64,000 bases of DNA. Source: Vombatus ursinus (taxonomy: Eukaryota; Chordata; Mammalia; Diprotodontia; Vombatidae). Location: contig NW_020948739.1 in assembly GCF_900497805.2 (NCBI RefSeq), positions 8,853,420 to 8,917,419 on the forward strand. The letters are read 5' to 3'. The translations under genes were made by a program, and so were the position numbers. Of the stretch, positions 12,085 to 23,824 are shown piece by piece. Position 1 is the first letter of the stretch. The number at the start of each line of letters is the position of its first letter. The notes under the pieces were generated by a model. It did no database searches and was not told the origin of the DNA. It saw nothing but the letters and a program-made list of their open reading frames with translations.

Positions 12085-12350
12085 TTAGGCATCTACATGG
12101 CACAAAGGACAGAGTACTGGGCCTGAAGTCAAAAAGACCCGAGTTCAAAAATGGCCTCAGAAACTAAATGGCTGCACGACCTTGGGCAAATCAGTTAACC
12201 TGTATGCTTCAGTTCCCTCAACTGCAAAATGGCAATAACAATAGCAAATTCCGCACAAGGTTGTTGTGAGGATCAAATAAGATTTTTAAAGTGCTCAGAG
12301 TCTTAAGACTGTGCCTTGCACATAATAAGTACTGAATTAATATGTTCTCT
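12085..12350 (+). repeat. Second tRNA-headed CORE-SINE (THER1/MIR type)
   Basis: This is the same architecture as the preceding copy: head 'aaggacagagtactgggcct', core 'gttgttgtgaggatcaaata', end 'cttgcacataataagtactg'. Two similar copies lie in tandem about 40 bp apart. Confidence 0.75.
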
Positions 12351-13449
12351 TCCTCCTTTTATCCCCTTCTATTGCTCCTTTTCAACTATTCTGTTCCTTA
12401 TAAATAAGGGATATACTTCCCGGGCCATATGGCATTCATGAGTCCCACCCACATCAAGTCTCAGTGATACTTACAGGGTTGAATTTGCATTCTCTATTAG
12501 GATCTCTAGTTTATCCTGTACATAGACATCTAAGATCATAAGTTTTTTGTGGGCTCTCTTCCTGCACTATTTTCTCTCAATACAGTACCAAGCTTGGAAA
12601 TACATGTGGGAATCTTTCTCTTTTCTCTCCCTTTTCAGGTAAAAGACTTCATTAGATTCTCACAACTCCAGGAAATTCTATTTTTGCCAATTTTCATTAA
12701 GAACATTTCAATCCTGACCATTATTCTTATATTTTAACCTGTAATCCAGAAACCTAAATTTTACACATCTCATCTGACTTCTTTAACTATCAGCTACTTG
12801 TCTCCTCTATCCCTAACAATGACTGTTTCCATCCAAGAATAAATCATTGCTCTTTTGAATTTTTTTAATAGCAGGTATTCTTTTCTTCAGCGATTTGATC
12901 CTGTCTTTTAGCTTTATGAGCTCTATGCTGAAACTCAAATCTTAATCTCAAAGTTCCAGAATCTCCAACTACCAAAATATCCAAACAAAACCATCTTTCC
13001 TTTGAAGTTTCAGATCATCATAAACACGTCCAAAATAAATTATTTATTCTGTAAATTGTATTTACTCTCTCCTCTCACTTCACCAGACCTTCCTTAATTC
13101 TATCAATGATACAACCATTCTCCAAGTGACAGTTAATGAACCTTACATTTGGGGACCAGGAAAGAGCACTTGCATAACCTCCATTATACATCTTCTATGA
13201 CATGAGCAAATACCTCACCTTTGTTATCACTACAGTAAGATCTGTCATGTAGTCACATATAATTCAGATGCATAAGCAAGACTCTGAGAAGAGTAAAATC
13301 CTTTATTAAAGTCAACATTATCCACTCAGAGTTAGATCTCATATTTTCTATACCTCTCAGTCAATTACACAACTTTTTAAAAGTGGCCCACTGCACAAAA
13401 AAATCTGAAAAAGGTCTGTTAAAATTTGTCTGTTCCCTTATGAGATATA
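12351..13449. other. Intronic stretch without recognised features
   Basis: AT-rich, with T/C-rich patches. Nothing coding or clearly repetitive was recognised. Confidence 0.45.
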
Positions 13450-13605
13450 TCATAGTGCTATAGCTAAACTGGCAGTTCCTGGAGCCAAGAAGGTCTAGGT
13501 TCAAATACTGCCTCTAACACTTACTCGTTATATAAATACAGGAGTCACGTAATCTCTCTAAGGCTCACTTCCTTCCTTTGTAAAATGAGAAAATCACCAG
13601 AGATA
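13450..13605 (+). repeat. MIR-type SINE
   Basis: 'aggttcaaatactgcctcta' and 'ctcacttccttcctttgtaa' match MIR. Confidence 0.65.
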
Positions 13606-14721
13606 GGTTAGGCACTTGTCTCTCACAAAACTTTGACCACTCTAATCAAATAATGTATACAAAAGTGTTTCGGAAATCTCAAAATATATACAAATTTAAA
13701 TTATTCTCATATATTCCCCAAGAATGACCATAATTTGTACATTGGATAGTACCCAAAAATAGAAATACAGATTTTGAAGTAAAATCCAGCCAAAAGCAGA
13801 ATGTATTCACTTTTAAATTGTTTTGCTTTTTGTGGAAAATTTTTGAACCTTGCTCCTCTAAGATGGCAGTTCATGCCCAAGTTCTTTTTACACGTGTCAA
13901 CTGTACCACGGACTTCTTTTGAGTGTATTTGTCGAGAACAAGATAGTCCTGTCACATAATACATGGGCTCTGGAAGTCAAAGCGTCGAAATATGGGTCCA
14001 CTACGGTTGTAAATGAGAAAAAAAAAATCACTATACAAAACCCTATTAATTGTGGGGGAGAGGGGGTGTCAGAATAATTTACCTTAGATGCACATCAACA
14101 ATACTCTCTGAAGACTCTTCAACTGCTTTTGTTTTGTTAAGTGATGCTCATCCAAATCTTTGGGTCTGCTACTCTTCTGTGTTGTTTGGTAAAGGTTGTA
14201 TTTAAGATGGTGCTTTCTAGCTGAAATAGTTTCTGGATTTTTTAATTTCCTCATTCTGACAGCTGCTTTGTATTCGGGTCAAACTACCTAGAAAATAGTA
14301 CTAACTCCAATGTCCTTGCTCATCAAGTAATTACTCAAATGGATCTATGATTGTATTGATTCTGAAGTTCCTTCCAACAATGTAGAAGGCAACCCACCTA
14401 ATCCTGACCATCCTGTACATGTCCAATTACTCCCAAAAGTTTAGATATGAGGTCCACACAACAAGCTGGATGCCATCTCCAAATATTACAAGGTTTATTA
14501 GTTGATCATTCTGGGTGTCTACCTGCCATGGTATCAAGTCTTCTTCTTTTCCCACCATGCAGTTCCCTGATGGTATCCTTCACTCCTGTTTTTCCTCAAA
14601 TTCCTCATTACTTCTATGTTGCCTCCAGCTCACATCCACCACACATCTCTCTACTGTCCTCTGTATTAAGGGCATTTCTAGTACTTGTGGAGGCAGCAGT
14701 GTTCCATATCAACAGAATACC
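13606..14721. other. Intronic stretch without recognised features
   Basis: No family recognised. Two overlapping 111-codon plus-strand open frames (14447-14782 and 14515-14850) run into an L2 fragment and carry no motif, so they are not called as genes. Confidence 0.45.
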
Positions 14722-14870
14722 AACAAAATACAACACAACACACATTTATTTAGCACCTACTATATGCCACGCACTGTGCTAAGTGCTAGGGACCCAAATA
14801 AGAAAAAGTCCTCAACTTCAAAAAATTTAAAATCTAATGGGGAAAGATGACACACAAAAGGAAGGTGTAA
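14722..14870 (-). repeat. L2 LINE tail
   Basis: Antisense 'tttatttagcacctactata' and 'gcactgtgctaagtgctagg' followed by 'aaaatctaatggggaaagat'. Confidence 0.8.
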
Positions 14871-15439
14871 AGGGGAGAAAAGACATGATGATGGGGTTGA
14901 AACTAAGCAGTGCAACTAATGGGAAAGGAAAAGAGTTAGCTTAGCTTCTGGGCCCTCTTTAAAAGGAGGCTTTGGGAGAAGTTTTATTCTCTGTCCCCCA
15001 GAGCTCCAATCAGAAGGGCACAGGCAACTGAGAGTAATGATGAGGTATGAATAGCAAAGATGAAGCAATCTCCATTATGAAGAGTTTCCTGGAGAAAATG
15101 GTAGAATTAAAAGGATGTGAAGCAGGGTCAGTAAATGTACAATTTCCTGAAAGCAATCCAACCTGTTCTCATATACACCTTTTCAACTCTGGGTTCCACT
15201 CCTCCTGTATTCCACAGACTGTTGGACTGGGTGTAAATCTAAATCTAAATGCATGTTGAAATCTGTGCAACAGATAATCAGCATTTTCTGGGTCTTATGT
15301 GGACAGGACAAACTCCTTTAAATGGTTACACATTTCTTCTTAGGAGACTGCAATGTTCTGGTCTTCATGCAATCAGCACATTGTCACCTGCCAACATGAA
15401 GGACCTTACCACCCCACAAGGAATCTCTTTTATCTAGTT
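14871..15439. other. Unclassified intronic sequence
   Basis: It has the feel of an old LINE (possibly RTE), but I cannot support a family. It ends against an L2 tail at 15440. Confidence 0.3.
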
Positions 15440-15515
15440 TCTGCACTGTATCTCCTCTATCACTGAGTACAGTACCTGGCACACAGTAAGCACTTAACAA
15501 ATACCTGTTGCCTAC
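15440..15515 (+). repeat. L2 LINE tail
   Basis: Sense 'agtacctggcacacagtaag' 'cacttaacaaatacctgttg' is the L2 terminus. Confidence 0.75.
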
Positions 15516-15771
15516 CTGCCTGAAATCACAGTGATGAATAGCTTTGGCAAGTATACATCTCCTTGGTTTTATGCTTCACAGATTAACAGAATTTCAGTGA
15601 AAATGATTATTTATGTTTTGTCTCCTAAGCAATCTTCAATGATCATGATGAAGGGGGAAGAGACAGTTCGATGTAAAAGAGCAAGTAAAGTAGTGTTTTA
15701 TTCTATAAAATCACATGCTTTTTCAAAATCAACAAACTATAAAGATAATGTGATGCTTATATTCTCTAGAC

Positions 15772-15993
15772 ATCAAAGGTGTCAAACATGCAGCCCACAA
15801 CAATCCAAGTGCAACACACACCAGATTAAAATGTAATTGGGAAATATTTAACAAAATAAATAAAAATAAAATAGAACACAAATAATGTTGCTATGTTCCA
15901 CTCTGATATGTGATTTTCTAAGTCAGAACGCAATCCACAAGGATGCTTATGTACAATTTAGTGGCCTACTTTCTATGAATGTGACACCACTGC
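15772..15993 (-). mobile_element. Non-autonomous DNA element with hAT-like ends
   Basis: Its ends ('caaaggtgtcaaacatgcag' and 'aatgtgacaccactgct') are imperfect inverted repeats of the type CAGGGGTGTCAAAC. Related copies are at 36770-36930 and 42485-42694. The interior is AT-rich and non-coding. Confidence 0.5.
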
Positions 15994-16106
15994 TCATTCA
16001 GTTAATTGTGAAAGGGTAAAGATGGATACATTTTTGCATACTGCTTTTGACAACCTGCTTGTTTCCTAACAACTTCCTCAAGAATCTTGATTCATGATGT
16101 ACATGA

Positions 16107-16244
16107 CTCTTAAGATTCTGTACCAATGGGAGATAGGCATATAGATGAGTAATTGTTGTTCTTTTCATCTTTCTTCAGTGTCAATAAGGTCATATATTTG
16201 ATATCTTCCCCATCTTTAGATACCCTTTCAGCAGGCTCAGATCC
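16107..16244. repeat. 138-bp block repeated at 17552-17687 (copy 1)
   Basis: It starts 'ctcttaagattctgtaccaa' and shares about 88% of positions, in the same orientation, with copy 2, which lies inside an L1 3' UTR. This copy is either a separate L1 scrap or a local duplication. Confidence 0.8.
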
Positions 16245-16509
16245 TTATCACCTCCAGCATGGATCTCCTCTGTACATACTTGGTCCAATCTAGATGCTTT
16301 TCCTGCTTTTAATGCCATTTCTACCTCCTCTTACAAGTACAGTTATCAGGATCCAAATGTGGTATTTCCTGTGGTATGTCCTCGATGAACAAAATAGTTT
16401 CTTTAAAATGGTGTTAACAAATATTTTTCACACTTCTGTTTTTAATCTTCCTTCCTTGTCATCCCTGAAATTCCTTAAAATTAATTTGCTTAGTTTTATA
16501 GAGTACCAA

Positions 16510-16760
16510 AAGGCATGTAGGTGGCGCAGTGCATAGAATGCTGGTCTTGGAGTCAAGAAGACTTATCTTTGTGAATTCAGATCTGGCCTCACATAATTAC
16601 CAGTTGTATAACTCTGGGTAAGTTCACTTAACCTTGTTTGCCTCAACTCCACACCTGTAAAATGAGCTGGAGAAGGACAAGGTAAACCTCCCCAGTATCT
16701 TTTGCCCAGAAAACCCCACATGGGGTCACAAAAAATCAGACACAACTAAAAAACAACTCA
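16510..16760 (+). repeat. tRNA SINE with RTE-like tail
   Basis: The head 'gcatgtaggtggcgcagtgc' and body 'aaatgagctggagaaggaca' end in 'ggggtcacaaaaaatcagac' 'acaactaaaa', the BovB/RTE-like tail. Confidence 0.85.
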
Positions 16761-16764
16761 ACAT

Positions 16765-17000
16765 AAAGTTTTGGAGTTGGAATCAGGAAGACCTACATTC
16801 AAATTGTGCCTCTGACACTACCTGTGGGACCCTGGGCAAATCACTTACCTCTTTCAACCTCAACTTCCTCATCTGTAAAATGGTGACATTAATAACAACT
16901 ACCTCACAGGCCTGTTGTGAGGATCAAAGGAGATGATATAAAGCACTTTGCTTCAAGTGCTTTAAAAATTACCATTATCATAATGCTATAGAAATCCTAA
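16765..17000 (+). repeat. MIR-type SINE
   Basis: 'ctcaacttcctcatctgtaa', 'aggcctgttgtgaggatcaa' and 'tataaagcactttgcttcaa' match the MIR body and 3' end. Confidence 0.8.
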
Positions 17001-17551
17001 TAATTATCATCATGCTTACTAATATTTTGCAAACAAGTCTGCATTCTAACCTGGTGTTTCCATTGGCAACCATTTGGCAAGTAAGTTCCAGGTTTGATAA
17101 GGCATTTTCGAGCTAGTGTTCCTTCTTGTCGTGATAATTTACACTGGTTAAACTTCTGTATTAATTATAATTGGTGGCAATGTCATTTCTATTATCCATG
17201 TTCCATTTTTTCTTTAAATTTTTAAAATTATAAACTTATGATCAACAAAAGGATATTTCAATACGCAAATATAGAGATGATCCAAACCATAAACTCAGTT
17301 TTAGTTATATTAAATTTAACTGAGTAAATTTTTTAAAATGCTTTATATTATTCTGTGTATTTTTTAATTAATTATTTACATTTTTAAACATTCTGAACTT
17401 TCCTCTGCATCCCTCCTCTTTCCAGAAAAACCTCCCATGTAACAAAGAACATTCTTAAAGGAAAAAGGGGGGGGGGGCCCCGAGACACAACAAAACCAAT
17501 CAATACGTTAAAAAAAAACCCTCAATATAGATGCTATATTCCACACCCATG

Positions 17552-17687
17552 CTCTTAAGAGTCTGTACCAATGGGAGATAGGCATATAGATGAGCAATTG
17601 TTCTTTTCACCTTTCTTCAGTGTCAATAAGGCCATACATTTGACACCTTCCCCATCTTCAGATGCCCTAATAAGTGTGCTCAGATCC
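17552..17687. repeat. 138-bp block (copy 2), inside L1 3' UTR
   Basis: It matches 16107-16244 in the same orientation with a 3-bp gap and scattered substitutions. The flanking L1 sequence is absent at copy 1. Confidence 0.8.
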
Positions 17688-18917
17688 TGTTACAGGAGGT
17701 GTTTTCTTATAGCTCTTCTTAGGAGACAAACTTGCTCTCTGTAATTTTGCAATTCATTTTCAAGTGGTTTTGTGGTGGTGGTTCTTTCCATTTACATTGC
17801 TGTAGCCACTGTACATATAGCTTTCCTGGCTGTGCATGCTTCACTTTGTATATGTTCACATTCAGTCCTCCTCTGCTTTTCTGTGTTCATCATATTCATG
17901 GTTCTTATAGCATTATAATATTCCAGTTTGTTCATTTGCCATTTGTTTAGCCATTCCCCAATCAATGGGCATCTAATTTATTTCCAACTCTTTGTTACTA
18001 CAACTGCTGCTATAAATACTTTGGGGTTCAGAGTCTTTCTTTTTGTCAATTATTTTCTTGGGAGGATATTATATACCAAGTAGTAGAATTTCTGAATCAA
18101 AGGATATGGATATTTTAGTCACTTTATTGACATAATTCCAAATTGCTTTAGAAAATGGTGGTACTAACTCATAGCTCCACAAATAACATTAATGTGCTTA
18201 CCTTTACATTACCCCTCTCCAACATTGAGTATTCCCATCTTCTGTCATCTTTGCCTGTGATGGATGTGAGGTTAAAACTTGCAAGGTTCTTTTGATTTTA
18301 CATTTCTCTTAATATTAGTGATCAGGGGCATTCATTCAGATCACTGTTAATAGTCTACAAATTCTTCTGAGAACTGTTCATTCATATCCTTTATCATTTA
18401 TCTACTGGGGAATAGCTTCTAGTACCTAATGTATTTCTGTTAATTGTTTCTATATTTTGGATACTAAATCCTTAGCTAAGAAATTTGATAACAAAGAATT
18501 TTTCTCATTCTTGATGAATCAATTTTTTTTTTTGTGAAGAAGCTTTTCAATTTCAAATAATCAAAATTATCTATTTTATTTTTTCTAACTGCCTCTACCC
18601 CTTGTTTGGTTAAGAATATAGCGATCTATTGCTATGAAAAGTATATGGTTTGTTTTTCTAGTTTTTTACAGTATGTTCTTTAATTTTCAAGTCACAGTTA
18701 CACTTAGAATGTATTGTGGAATGTTATATAAGGTGTCGACCTAAGCCTAATTTCTGCCAGACTGCCTTCCAGTATTCCCAGCAGGTTTGACCCACAAGAG
18801 TGCTTCTATCCTAAGTAATGTAGGTTTTCCAGTTTACTGAACACTAGATTACTGAGCTCCATTATTTCTGATTCTCCCCTTTTCTAATCTGTTCCAATTG
18901 ACCTAGTTCTCTATTTT

Positions 18918-19165
18918 GGTGCAGAAAGTGGAGTGCTGGACCTGGAGTAAGAAGATGAGTTCAAATCCAGCCTCCAACATTTACTAGCTATTTGACCCTG
19001 GACAAGTCTCTCTTAACCTCTGTCTGCCTTAGTCTTCTGTAAAATAGGGGTGATAACAGCACCTACCTCCTGGGGCTAATGTGAGGATCAAATGAGACGA
19101 TATTTGCAAAGCATTTTGCAAACTTTAAAGAGTTATATAAATGCTAACTACTATTAACTAATATT
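18918..19165 (+). repeat. tRNA-headed CORE-SINE inserted in L1
   Basis: 'gtggagtgctggacctggag', 'gagttcaaatccagcctcca' and 'aatgtgaggatcaaatgaga' are head and core. L1 sequence continues on both sides. Confidence 0.8.
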
Positions 19166-20299
19166 AAATGGTTATGATGACTACTGTTTTATATTATTTT
19201 GAAGTCTGGATGCACTCTCCTCCTCCTTTCATGCCTACATTTCTTCATAATTTCCTTTGGTATTCTAGCTATTTTGTTACTCCAAATGCATTCTTATTAT
19301 TGCATCCATTTCCATAAAGTATCCCTTTAATAATCTCACTGGTATAGTACTAAAGCTAAATTAACTCTAGTGATGTTATTATATCAGCATGACCCAGTCA
19401 TGAGCACTGAATAGTCCTCCAGTTATTTAAGTTTTTTATTTCTTTTAAGGAACACTTTGTAATTGAATCTATACAAATACTGAGTGTGCCTTAGGTTAGC
19501 TCCCAAACATTTTATACATTTTTGTAATTATTTTGAAAAGAATTTCCCTTTCTATTGTTCTTTTGTTATTAAAAAGAAATTCTTTTTACTTTTGTGGGTT
19601 ATTTATTAGCCTGCAACTTTGCTGAAGCTATTGTCCCAATCAGATAGATTAACTGACGACTCCTTTGGACTTTCTAAGTAAATCATCATTTTATCTCCTC
19701 TTCATCTTCATATTCTTTTCTCATAATACTATTGCTAGCATTTCTAGAAGCATATCAAACCTCATTTATGGTTTTATTACCTGTTTAAACAGTTCAAGTT
19801 CATTAATGTTTCCAATGTACACAGCATCTTTTATATTGTTATTCCCAACCTCTTATGGTATGGATTGTTTTATTAATATCTTATTTTTAGTATCAAAAAA
19901 TTGAGGGGACTTTTACATGACAGTAGTTGTTACATATGCCTTTATACATGATTTTGTTATTTTTCACAATAGTAGTATCCACATATTCAAATAAATCTAT
20001 GATGTCATGATGATCACAACCCATTCATGCATGTCCTTCCTTAATTTCACCTTATGGGAGGATTTTATCCAAAGTACTGGGGGCCTTTCTCAATTTCTTC
20101 TAACATCATGGATATATCAGTATAGCAAGTGGGTTTTATATATAACCCACCTTCACCACGTAAGCACCCAATCCTTTTTTTAATCATGTTTTTAAGGAAA
20201 TCATTTATTTTAGTTCTAATTCATAGCTCTTTATTTATAAAATTATATACCTTTGAATAGATTATATATACACATATATATTTGAAAAACACTAAATGA

Positions 20300-20520
20300 A
20301 TCGATAATTGCCATTTGTCTACACATTAAGGTTTGCAAAGCACTGTTTTCTCTTTGATCCTCACAAAATCCCTGTGAACAGTACTGCATTCCCACTTTAT
20401 AAACAAAGAAAACGAAGTCTCAGAGAATTAAGTGACGTGCCTATGGTTACACAGTCAGTCAAGAAATGGGAGTTGAATCCATCTGACTCCCAGTACATCT
20501 TCTTTCCACTATACCACAAT
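20300..20520 (-). repeat. MIR-type SINE
   Basis: Antisense: 'ggtttgcaaagcactgtttt', 'tttgatcctcacaaaatccc' and 'gtgcctatggttacacagtc'. Confidence 0.8.
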
Positions 20521-20717
20521 GTAAGACATGAGACATTATTTATTCCATCTACCAAAGATGTGCTCTTTATTATACTGAATAATACTACATATTGTTAGAG
20601 CTGAATAAAGATCAAAATTATAATGTTTGATATACAACTGGATTCACGAATTCCTTGCAATAACTTCATGACTACTACCACCACCAGCACCTACCAGAAA
20701 CAACTACAGTATAGGAT

Positions 20718-20765
20718 ATAGAGTGTCCCAAAAGTTTTAGAGCAATTTTAAGCTTTGATAGCTTG
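20718..20765 (+). repeat. Possible mariner-type terminal fragment
   Basis: 'gagtgtcccaaaagttttag' resembles the GTGTCCCAAAAGTCTTAG end of a mariner family. No partner end was seen nearby, so it is a fragment at best. Confidence 0.3.
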
Positions 20766-20859
20766 TATAGTAATTCTCCTTAATCTCTAAAAAAGCAAAG
20801 TTAGATGCCACTCATCTAGTCTAGCATCTCACACCTGGGCAAATTTAGTAACCCTCTCC

Positions 20860-21300
20860 TTAAATCTATCTGCATTCTCTAATCTATCTTAAACATTAAT
20901 GCCAGATTAGTCTTCTAAAAACTGCAAATTTCATCCTATCTCCTGCCCAAGAACCTCAACTGACTCCCCACTGTATCTAAGACAAAAAATTCAAACTGTT
21001 CAGTCTTGCATTCATACTTCCTTACATCCTCCTATCTAGATGTCTCCCACTACTCCCCACTAAAAATATTCCTCCTCTGCAGTCAAATGGTCTTGCTCAA
21101 TGGCCCTTACAAACAGTTCTAATCCCTGACTTCAAATCTTTGCTCCCTTATTAGATGCCTGTTCTTTTTTCCTTAGGCCTATAGATAAATTAGCCATTCA
21201 TCAGAGCCCGGACCAAGTTCTCAATAGCCCTTCCTGAATGGATTCATCCCAAAGTAATCTCTCTCTTCTCTGAAATTAAATTACTTTACATTTTTCTATA
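20860..21300 (+). repeat. L2-clade LINE 3' region, diverged
   Basis: 'agattagtcttctaaaaact' and 'actgactccccactgtatct' follow the order of the L2 RT-end and 3' UTR seen at 1640-1900, heavily diverged. Confidence 0.5.
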
Positions 21301-21564
21301 ATAACCAAAGTCCTACACACATGGACCCTAAAAATAAATTATACAAATAGAGAAGGAAAAGCATAATAAAATAATATTTCTTAAAATGTTGGGAATTTTA
21401 GTGGACTGCAAGTTCACTGATCAACAGAATGAAAACAGCCCCCCAAAAAAAAAGCTAAACTGATCTTAAAAGACAAATTAATAGGTACAATATGTCTAGA
21501 TGGTGTCAGGTTCTACGCAAAGACCCAAATTAGAAAAGTGACTAGGAGAACAATGCAGTAAAGT

Positions 21565-21745
21565 GTAAAACACAATGGTTCAGAGACAAGAGGGGCCAAC
21601 TGAGACTCCTGGCTCTGCTTCTTATTACCTGTGTCACCTTAAGCAAGTAGCTTACTCTCCCTTGAACTCCATTTCCTCATCTATAAGATATTCTAGATAA
21701 TGTCTAAGGTGCTTTCTAGCTATCAATCTATGAACTTTAGACTGA
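21565..21745 (+). repeat. MIR-type SINE
   Basis: 'ctccatttcctcatctataa' and 'taaggtgctttctagctatc' match the MIR core and end. Confidence 0.7.
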
Positions 21746-21779
21746 TGAGGCCTATAGTCTGTGCCATGAAATAAATATG

Positions 21780-22145
21780 AAGTGACTGGGGATGCTGTGC
21801 TTCAAGAGAAGCCTGGGGGGAGACACATCAGCTGTCTTTAAGTGGTAGAAGGGCTATTGGTGGAAAAATGAATAGATATATTCCCCTTGGTACCCTAGGG
21901 TAGAACTTGGAAGAACTGGCTAAAATGGCAAAGAAGCAGGTTTGACATAAGGAAAACGGTAAGAGTTGTCTCAAAGTGGAAAAGGCTACTACAGGATAAC
22001 TGCAAAAGGCTCCCCTTGATTGGAGGTGTAAAAGCAGAACTTATTAGGGACATTATAGCAAGGATTCCTGTTCAGATATGAGTTGGATTAAAAAGACCTG
22101 AGGTTCCTTCCAACTCTGACAGTCTTTGATCCTGGGACTTTACAT
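21780..22145 (+). repeat. L3/CR1 LINE 3' end
   Basis: 'catcagctgtctttaagtgg', 'gttcagatatgagttggatt' and 'gaggttccttccaactctga' are the L3 C-terminal region and terminus. Confidence 0.75.
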
Positions 22146-22219
22146 AGTCTGTATTATTTATTTTGTCACTTAATCACACCTACTCATAAACTGTCCTATA
22201 CTATAACCTACATTTTCTA

Positions 22220-22440
22220 ATCAGTCATTTGGTTAGCATTTATTAAGCACTATGTACTAGACATTGTGATAAACAATGGGGAAATAAAGCAAAGAAAAAA
22301 TAGGTACTTGCTCTCAAGAAGATCACATTCTAATGGGGGACACATGATGCAAAAAACTGCACATACAGGATACAGTATTAAACACAAAGTAATTTCAGAG
22401 TTCAGAAAAAATTTTTAAGGATAGGAAGCAAGGAGGGGAG
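22220..22440 (-). repeat. L2 LINE 3' end
   Basis: Antisense 'tagcatttattaagcactat' with 'tctcaagaagatcacattct' 'aatgggggacacatgatgca'. Confidence 0.75.
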
Positions 22441-22794
22441 TGGAAGAGAGATGTGAATGTATTTGTAGGTAGTAGAAAAAAGCTAGTAGATATGGAGAGA
22501 ATTAAGATTAGAAAAAGTAGGGATGATTGTAGATACAATACGTTAAAGACAACAGGAGTAGATGAAATCAAGGTTACATGCACAGTAGTTTGCATTAGCA
22601 AGAGGGCCCAGACTCAATAAATATTTACAAATAAATAAAAGGTGTCATTTACAAACCTTGTTACCTCAGTAGAAGACAGAACAGAATTATTGGAGTACAC
22701 TATGTGCAAATGGATGGATATTCTCTTAATTTGTGCCCTCAGAAATTAATCACCATGTCTAGTCCAGTACCCCACTAATTTCCTTTGCAAATAA

Positions 22795-22868
22795 CATTCA
22801 ATTCAATAAACATTTATTAAGCACCTACTATGTGCCAGGCATTGTGCTAAGCATTAAGTAAAAGGTCA
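22795..22868 (-). repeat. L2 tail
   Basis: 'aaacatttattaagcaccta' 'ctatgtgccaggcattgtgc' is a well-preserved antisense L2 end. Confidence 0.85.
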
Positions 22869-23029
22869 GATTTAATATGGTGCAGCTGATCAAAACTTGC
22901 CAATTAATGAGTTTTCTTTTATTTCCATGTTCCAATTGAGGGCTCAAAATAACAGTGCTTTAATCTGGATTTATGGAATTCTTTAAAAGAATAATTCTGT
23001 ACAACAAATGCTCTCATTTCCTGTCTGTT

Positions 23030-23182
23030 TTTTTGTTTTGTTTTGTTTTGGTTAGGCAATGGGGTTAAGTGACTTGCCCAGGGTCACAGTAAGTGTTATA
23101 TGTCTGAGGCCGGATTTGAACTCAGGTCCTCCTGAATCCAGGGCTGGTGCTCTATCTACCGTGCCACCCAGCTGCCCTTCCT
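23030..23182 (-). mobile_element. WSINE1-like SINE
   Basis: Antisense copy starting with T-rich tail (TTTTG repeats), then 'ggggttaagtgacttgccca' and ending 'ccgtgccacccagctgccc'. It is well preserved. Confidence 0.9.
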
Positions 23183-23264
23183 GTATGTTTAAAGGTCACA
23201 TTCTCTGTACAGCAGGAAAGAGAGGTAAATTAAAACAAAACTTTTCCACGCTCTTTTACTGAAG

Positions 23265-23440
23265 CAGTGAAATGTAGGTAGTGCAGAGACTGCTGACGAA
23301 GGAGTCAGAAAAGACCTGAATTCAAATTCTACCTTATTGTGTGACTACTGGCAAATCTCAAACTCTCAGTTTGTTTCTTCAGACCTGTAGTATCAACTCC
23401 AGAGTTGTAACCCTAAAGGCAATGTGTGGATTAAAAATAG
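23265..23440 (+). repeat. MIR-type SINE, diverged
   Basis: 'agacctgaattcaaattcta' and 'ctcagtttgtttcttcagac' match MIR. A WSINE1-like copy abuts at 23441. Confidence 0.6.
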
Positions 23441-23595
23441 TTGGGGCAGCTAGATGTCGCAGTGGATAGAGCACCTACCCTGAAGTCAGGAGGACCTGAG
23501 TTCAAATCCAGCCTTCAAATCAGAATAAACACTTGACACTTACTAGCTGTGTGATCCTAGGCATGTCACTTAACCCCAATTGCCTAAAAAATCAT
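23441..23595 (+). mobile_element. WSINE1-like SINE with a short internal insertion
   Basis: 'ggggcagctagatgtcgcag' through 'cacttaaccccaattgccta'. About 16-18 extra bases ('ttcaaatcagaataaac') interrupt the 'ccagcctcagacacttgaca' region. Confidence 0.9.
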
Positions 23596-23665
23596 TTTTG
23601 TTGACATTAAAGAGAAATTGCCTATCAATTCCATTTATATTGCCCTTTAATGACACCGGAAAAAA

Positions 23666-23688
23666 ATACATACATACATACATACATG
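23666..23688. repeat. (ATAC)n microsatellite
   Basis: About five and a half uninterrupted units. Confidence 0.9.
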
Positions 23689-23824
23689 AAAATAACACAA
23701 ACACTCCTGAGCCACTTATTAAGTAAGCTTAAGGAGCTTAAGAGTAGGGAACTATGGGCACAACATTAGCTACTTTATTTCGGGGAGGGCATAGAGGTGG
23801 AATTCACTAGGAAACGTCAAGGAA

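Larger units (their letters stand above)
17345..19915 (-). repeat. L1 LINE: 3' UTR, ORF2 C-terminus and part of RT
   Basis: The left end carries antisense 3' UTR. 'ccattccccaatcaatgggc' at 17950 is the ORF2 C-terminal IPNWGMAEQ-type motif. 'gcaactttgctgaagctatt' and 'ctattgctagcatttctaga' near 19610-19745 are antisense RT. It is split at 18918-19165 by a SINE, and the frame is broken many times. It is more diverged than the L1 at 60.4-64 kb, so probably older. Confidence 0.85.

Noticed and set aside
14447-14850. Overlapping 111-codon plus-strand frames
   Set aside because: There is no motif, they run into an antisense L2 fragment, and the sequence has no coding-like constraint that I can see.
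14871-15439. Possible RTE LINE
   Set aside because: The wording resembles LINE text, but I could not match a definite RTE motif, so it is listed as unclassified.
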